Below are positions 16,396 through 19,270 of a stretch of DNA of 19,270 bases, piece after piece (positions within the stretch are counted from its first letter, which is position 1; each line of letters opens with the position of its first letter). Position numbers and translations under genes: made by a program. The stretch is from Fidelibacterota bacterium (GTDB taxonomy: Bacteria > Fidelibacterota > Marinisomatia > Marinisomatales > CAZVFT01). A model generated the notes under the pieces. The model was not told the DNA's origin. It made no database searches and saw only the letters and a program-made list of their open reading frames with translations. The stretch covers positions 1 to 19,270 of the forward strand of contig JACNLN010000107.1 of assembly GCA_014381485.1 (NCBI GenBank), read 5' to 3'.

Positions 16396-16486
16396 CCCCG
16401 ACCTGCGGTACGGGATTTCGCTTTGCTCAACTGGTGAGTGGTAACTGGTGATTGTCGGAGCGGAGTGGAGACCCCGACTGTCGGGG
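16382..16486 (+). repeat. Short direct repeats and a hairpin across the mutase stop codon and spacer
   Basis: CTGGTGAGTGGTAAC occurs at 16382-16396, where it encodes the end and stop of the mutase gene, and again at 16431-16445. GTAACTGGT recurs at 16441 and 16487. CCCCGA (16472-16477) pairs with TCGGGG (16481-16486) around a 3-base loop, without a following T tract. The 205-base spacer contains no gene; these repeats suggest local slippage duplication or a small repeat element. Confidence 0.7.
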
Positions 16487-16582
16487 GTAACTGGTCCCAA
16501 CACTTCGTGTGCAGGATCTTCGCTTCGATGAGTTGTGACGGGTTACGCATTACGTTTTACATAATTACGTTCTATTAAGGCT

Positions 16583-16590
16583 AGGGAGGT
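16583..16590 (+). promoter_or_regulatory. Ribosome-binding site of the carboxyltransferase gene
   Basis: AGGGAGGT lies 10 bases before the ATG at 16601. It is the strongest Shine-Dalgarno match in the window and fixes this start. Confidence 0.75.
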
Positions 16591-16600
16591 AGCAAGACTG

Positions 16601-18145
16601 ATGAGTAAAAACTTCGAGAATCTTAATCATCTCCGGGAAAGGGCTCTGAAGGGAGGTGGTGATAAGCGAATTAAGACACAGCACGACAAGGGGAAATTAA
16701 CTGCCCGTGAACGTCTTGATCTTCTCCTTGATAAGGGGTCCTTCCATGAAACAGGGATGTTTGTGGAACACCAGTCTACCGATTTTGATCTGGATAGGCG
16801 CCGTTATCCTGGAGATGGTGTGGTGACAGGTTACGGTTCCATTGACGATCGGTTAGTTTTTGTCTTTGCTCAGGATTTTACCGTACTGGGAGGATCGCTA
16901 TCTGAATCAAATGCTAAAAAGATCTCAAAAATAATGGATCATGCTATGAAGGTTGGAGCTCCTATTATTGGGCTAAATGACTCGGGTGGCGCGAGAATAC
17001 AGGAAGGAGTCGCCAGTCTTGGAGGATATGCAGATATTTTTCTTCAAAATACGCTGGCCTCTGGTGTGGTACCCCAACTTTCATTAATAATGGGTCCGTG
17101 TGCTGGGGGCGCCGTCTATTCACCTGCTATTACCGATTTCACTGCTATGGTAAAAGGTACAAGCTATATGTTTGTTACCGGTCCCGATGTAGTGAAAACA
17201 GTTACTCATGAAGATGTTTCCTATGAAGAACTTGGAGGGGCTAATACCCATGCAACTAAAAGTGGCATCGCCCACTTCGCCTGTGAAAATGAACTTGAAG
17301 CTATCAATACCATAAAAAATCTATTATCTTTCATCCCTCAAAATAATCTGGAAGATCCTCCTGCTGTTGAATGTACTGACCCCCCCGATCGGGAAGAAGA
17401 AGAACTGGATTCCATTATTCCTGGGAGTCCCAATAAACCATATGATATGTTTAACGTCATTAACCGAATTATTGATAATCAGGAATTTTTGGAAGTTCAC
17501 AGAGATTTTGCACAAAATATCATTGTTGGATTTGCCCGATTAAATGGAAAAAGTATAGGAATTGTAGCGAATCAACCCGGACATCTGGCAGGCGTTCTGG
17601 ATATTAATTCTTCTGTTAAGGGCGCCCGGTTCGTTCGCTTCTGTGACGCTTTTAATATTCCTCTTCTGGTATTTGAAGACGTACCTGGATTTCTACCTGG
17701 AACGGAGCAGGAATGGGGTGGAATTATCCGGCACGGGGCAAAATTACTATACGCTTTCTGTGAGGCAACTGTCCCCAAACTGACGGTCATTACCCGAAAA
17801 GCGTATGGAGGAGCCTATGATGTTATGAACTCCAAGCATATCCGCGGTGATATTAATTTTGCATGGCCCAGTGCCGAAATTGCTGTGATGGGTCCAAAAG
17901 GAGCGGTAGAAATTATCTTTAAAAAAGAAATTTCTGAAGCTCAAGATAGAGATGAAACAAAAGGAAAATTGATTCAGGACTACCGTGATAAATTCGCCTC
18001 GCCTTTTATTGCTGCCCAGCGAGGTTATATTGATGATGTTATAGAACCAAGAACAACTCGATTTCGCCTGATCCAGGCACTTGAGATGCTTGGAACCAAG
18101 GTGGATCACAACCCAAAAAAGAAACATGGAAATATTCCACTGTAA
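16601..18145 (+). CDS. pccB: Acyl-CoA carboxylase carboxyltransferase (propionyl-CoA carboxylase beta / methylmalonyl-CoA decarboxylase alpha)
   Basis: 514 residues, normal length for the family. The N-terminal crotonase-like half has the 'GKLTARERLDLLLD' entry helix, 'DSGGARIQEG' (127-136) and the oxyanion-hole segment 'GPCAGGAVYSPA' (165-176). The C-terminal half has 'NQPGHLAGVLD', 'FEDVPGFLPG' and a second glycine-rich segment 'KAYGGAYDVM'. It transfers carboxyl between carboxybiotin and propionyl-CoA/methylmalonyl-CoA. Whether it works as a carboxylase (PccB) or in a sodium-pumping decarboxylase or transcarboxylase (MmdA) cannot be told from this subunit; no biotin carrier, biotin carboxylase or membrane decarboxylase subunit is present here. 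The mutase subunit upstream places it in the methylmalonyl-CoA pathway. The TPR gene begins 2 bases after its stop. Confidence 0.94.
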   Translation: MSKNFENLNHLRERALKGGGDKRIKTQHDKGKLTARERLDLLLDKGSFHETGMFVEHQSTDFDLDRRRYPGDGVVTGYGSIDDRLVFVFAQDFTVLGGSLSESNAKKISKIMDHAMKVGAPIIGLNDSGGARIQEGVASLGGYADIFLQNTLASGVVPQLSLIMGPCAGGAVYSPAITDFTAMVKGTSYMFVTGPDVVKTVTHEDVSYEELGGANTHATKSGIAHFACENELEAINTIKNLLSFIPQNNLEDPPAVECTDPPDREEEELDSIIPGSPNKPYDMFNVINRIIDNQEFLEVHRDFAQNIIVGFARLNGKSIGIVANQPGHLAGVLDINSSVKGARFVRFCDAFNIPLLVFEDVPGFLPGTEQEWGGIIRHGAKLLYAFCEATVPKLTVITRKAYGGAYDVMNSKHIRGDINFAWPSAEIAVMGPKGAVEIIFKKEISEAQDRDETKGKLIQDYRDKFASPFIAAQRGYIDDVIEPRTTRFRLIQALEMLGTKVDHNPKKKHGNIPL

Positions 18146-18147
18146 TT

Positions 18148-18819
18148 ATGAAACAAAAAAATCTAAAAGACCTTGAATACTATTTCGCCGAAAAGTTTGA
18201 CACGGCTCTCTTTCCCGTACTGGCGGAGCACTATCTGCTAAATGGAGATTATGAGCGAGCCCATAAAGTCTGTAAGATTGGTCTTGAGCACCATCCAAAC
18301 TCACTGGAAGGACAATTTATCGAAGCCAGAATATTTATGATGGAAGGAGATCTGATAAAAACCGAGAAAATCTTAAAGCAGATCATCAAAATGGACTTTA
18401 ATTACTACAATGCCTATATCCATCTTGCAGATGTACAGGAGCAATTAGGTCGAGCTTCGAATACTTTAAGAAAACTGTATAAAATAATTCTAAAAATGGA
18501 CAGCCAGAATCAACGAGCTTTGGACCAGCTCGAGGAAATAGAAAACAAAGAAAAACATAAAGAGAAATTTATAACAACACTTCCAAAGGAGAAATCTTCG
18601 AAGAGGGGTTCCTTAGATCATGAGTTATTGGCGCTGAGTATCAGCCCTGAAATAGCTACATTTACCTTAGTGACTGTATTAAAAGATCAGAGATTATATG
18701 AACGCGCCTTGGAAGTTATTGCCGTCATGTCGAAAAAACCAGGAGTGGATATTGAACGTGTTAGTAAAGAAAGAGAGAAATTAGAGAAGCTCTTGAAGAA
18801 GCAGAGAGGAAAGAGATAG
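18148..18819 (+). CDS. TPR repeat protein of unknown function
   Basis: 223 residues, no signal peptide or membrane helix. Residues about 15-135 form three to four tetratricopeptide repeats ('LAEHYLLNGDYERAHKVCKIGLEHHP', 'EARIFMMEGDLIKTEKILKQII', 'IHLADVQEQLGRASNTLRKLYKII'), each with the small-residue and aromatic pattern of TPR helices. They are followed by a charged Lys/Glu linker and a C-terminal helical region ending in a very basic tail. It starts 2 bases after the carboxyltransferase stop and its own stop is followed immediately by the ATG of the peptidase gene, so all three are very likely one operon. It is probably a scaffold for protein contacts; the partner is unknown. Confidence 0.85.
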   Translation: MKQKNLKDLEYYFAEKFDTALFPVLAEHYLLNGDYERAHKVCKIGLEHHPNSLEGQFIEARIFMMEGDLIKTEKILKQIIKMDFNYYNAYIHLADVQEQLGRASNTLRKLYKIILKMDSQNQRALDQLEEIENKEKHKEKFITTLPKEKSSKRGSLDHELLALSISPEIATFTLVTVLKDQRLYERALEVIAVMSKKPGVDIERVSKEREKLEKLLKKQRGKR

Positions 18820-19270
18820 ATGTCCGCTACCAATAGGAGGGTTAAACAACTCCGTGATAAACTTGCAGAAGATTCACTTGACGGGATATTATTAACAAAT
18901 ATGCCGAATGTTCGCTATCTTTCTGGATTTACTGGGTCGAGTGGCTCGTGCTTGATTTATTCCGACAAAGCATTTTTTATTAGCGATGGCAGATACCTGA
19001 CACAGTCTAAAAAACAGGTGAAAGAGATGGAGATTATCATTGGGTCAGGTCGGCACGAGAATATCATCCAAAAGAACGATCTGATAAAAAATAGCATGTC
19101 CCTTGGAATTGAAGGGGAATATTTGACGGTAAACCAGATGAATCGATTGGGGGAACTCTTTCCCTCTGTCGATTGGGAACCCACATTCCGGTATGTAGAG
19201 GAAATTGCCGCTGTAAAAGATGAAAGCGAACTTCGAGCCATCAAAACGGCGGTAGAAATAACAGATGAGG
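18820..19270 (+). CDS. Xaa-Pro peptidase (M24 family), N-terminal part, cut by the window end
   Basis: 150 codons are visible and the frame is open at the window edge. The translation begins MSATNRRVKQLRDKLAEDSL and shows the creatinase/prolidase N-terminal domain: 'DGILLTNMPNVRYLSGFTGS' pattern (residues 21-40), 'FFISDGRYLTQ', and the linker 'AVKDESELRAIKTAVEI' (about 132-148) that normally precedes the catalytic pita-bread domain. The metal-binding residues lie beyond the window. The ATG starts on the base after the TAG of the TPR gene, with an AGAGAGGA-type ribosome-binding site inside that gene. The expected activity is removal of an N-terminal residue preceding proline in peptides, in the cytoplasm. 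It may be a housekeeping gene that joined the operon by position only. Confidence 0.88.
   Translation, partial: MSATNRRVKQLRDKLAEDSLDGILLTNMPNVRYLSGFTGSSGSCLIYSDKAFFISDGRYLTQSKKQVKEMEIIIGSGRHENIIQKNDLIKNSMSLGIEGEYLTVNQMNRLGELFPSVDWEPTFRYVEEIAAVKDESELRAIKTAVEITDE

Overview
The window looks like a chromosomal segment of an anaerobic or fermentative bacterium of the FCB group. My best guess is Neomarinimicrobiota (Marinimicrobia), KSB1 or a close relative. The grounds are two secreted proteins ending in the FCB-type 'YPNPFNP...GxYxYxLxAG...KKMLxxK' sorting tail, moderate GC, Shine-Dalgarno sites of the GGAG/AAAGG type in front of many but not all genes, and a gene set centred on acyl-CoA chemistry. 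The phylum is inference; no rRNA or marker gene is present.

Left block (39-9233, all minus strand, read right to left): a giant 1430-residue acyl-CoA dehydratase/benzoyl-CoA reductase-type activase; a C-terminally truncated nucleotidyltransferase-like ORF; then a tightly coupled trio of a fused alpha/beta ADP-forming acyl-CoA synthetase, a stand-alone BioD-like/DRTGG protein (the N-terminal module of long phosphotransacetylases) and a cysteine-rich protein with a winged-helix-like N-terminus and two 4Fe-4S ferredoxin motifs. The trio plausibly conserves energy from acyl-CoA (acyl-CoA + ADP + Pi to acid + ATP + CoA) and senses or couples it to redox state. A YhhN/lysoplasmalogenase-type membrane protein (9580-10233, minus) follows.

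Central accessory block (about 10483-15972): a perfect 205-bp direct repeat (10491-10695 and 15768-15972) brackets about 5.07 kb holding two secreted surface proteins (an FG-GAP/calcium-loop propeller protein and a parallel beta-helix protein), short GC-rich palindromes, and an antisense structured RNA that resembles a group II (IIC-like) intron without a reverse-transcriptase gene. The right repeat is the 5' region, ribosome-binding site and first two codons of the methylmalonyl-CoA mutase small-subunit gene. The left repeat is the same DNA, but its start codon leads into a six-codon dead end. The block therefore looks like an insertion that either regenerated the front end of the gene it interrupted, or copied that front end upstream of surface-protein genes.

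Right block (15967-19270, plus strand): the cobalamin-binding subunit of methylmalonyl-CoA mutase, a 205-bp spacer with short repeats and a hairpin, a biotin-dependent carboxyltransferase (propionyl-CoA carboxylase beta / methylmalonyl-CoA decarboxylase alpha type), a TPR protein, and the 5' part of an Xaa-Pro peptidase gene that runs off the window. The first two enzymes belong to the methylmalonyl-CoA (propionate) pathway, which fits the acyl-CoA theme of the left block.
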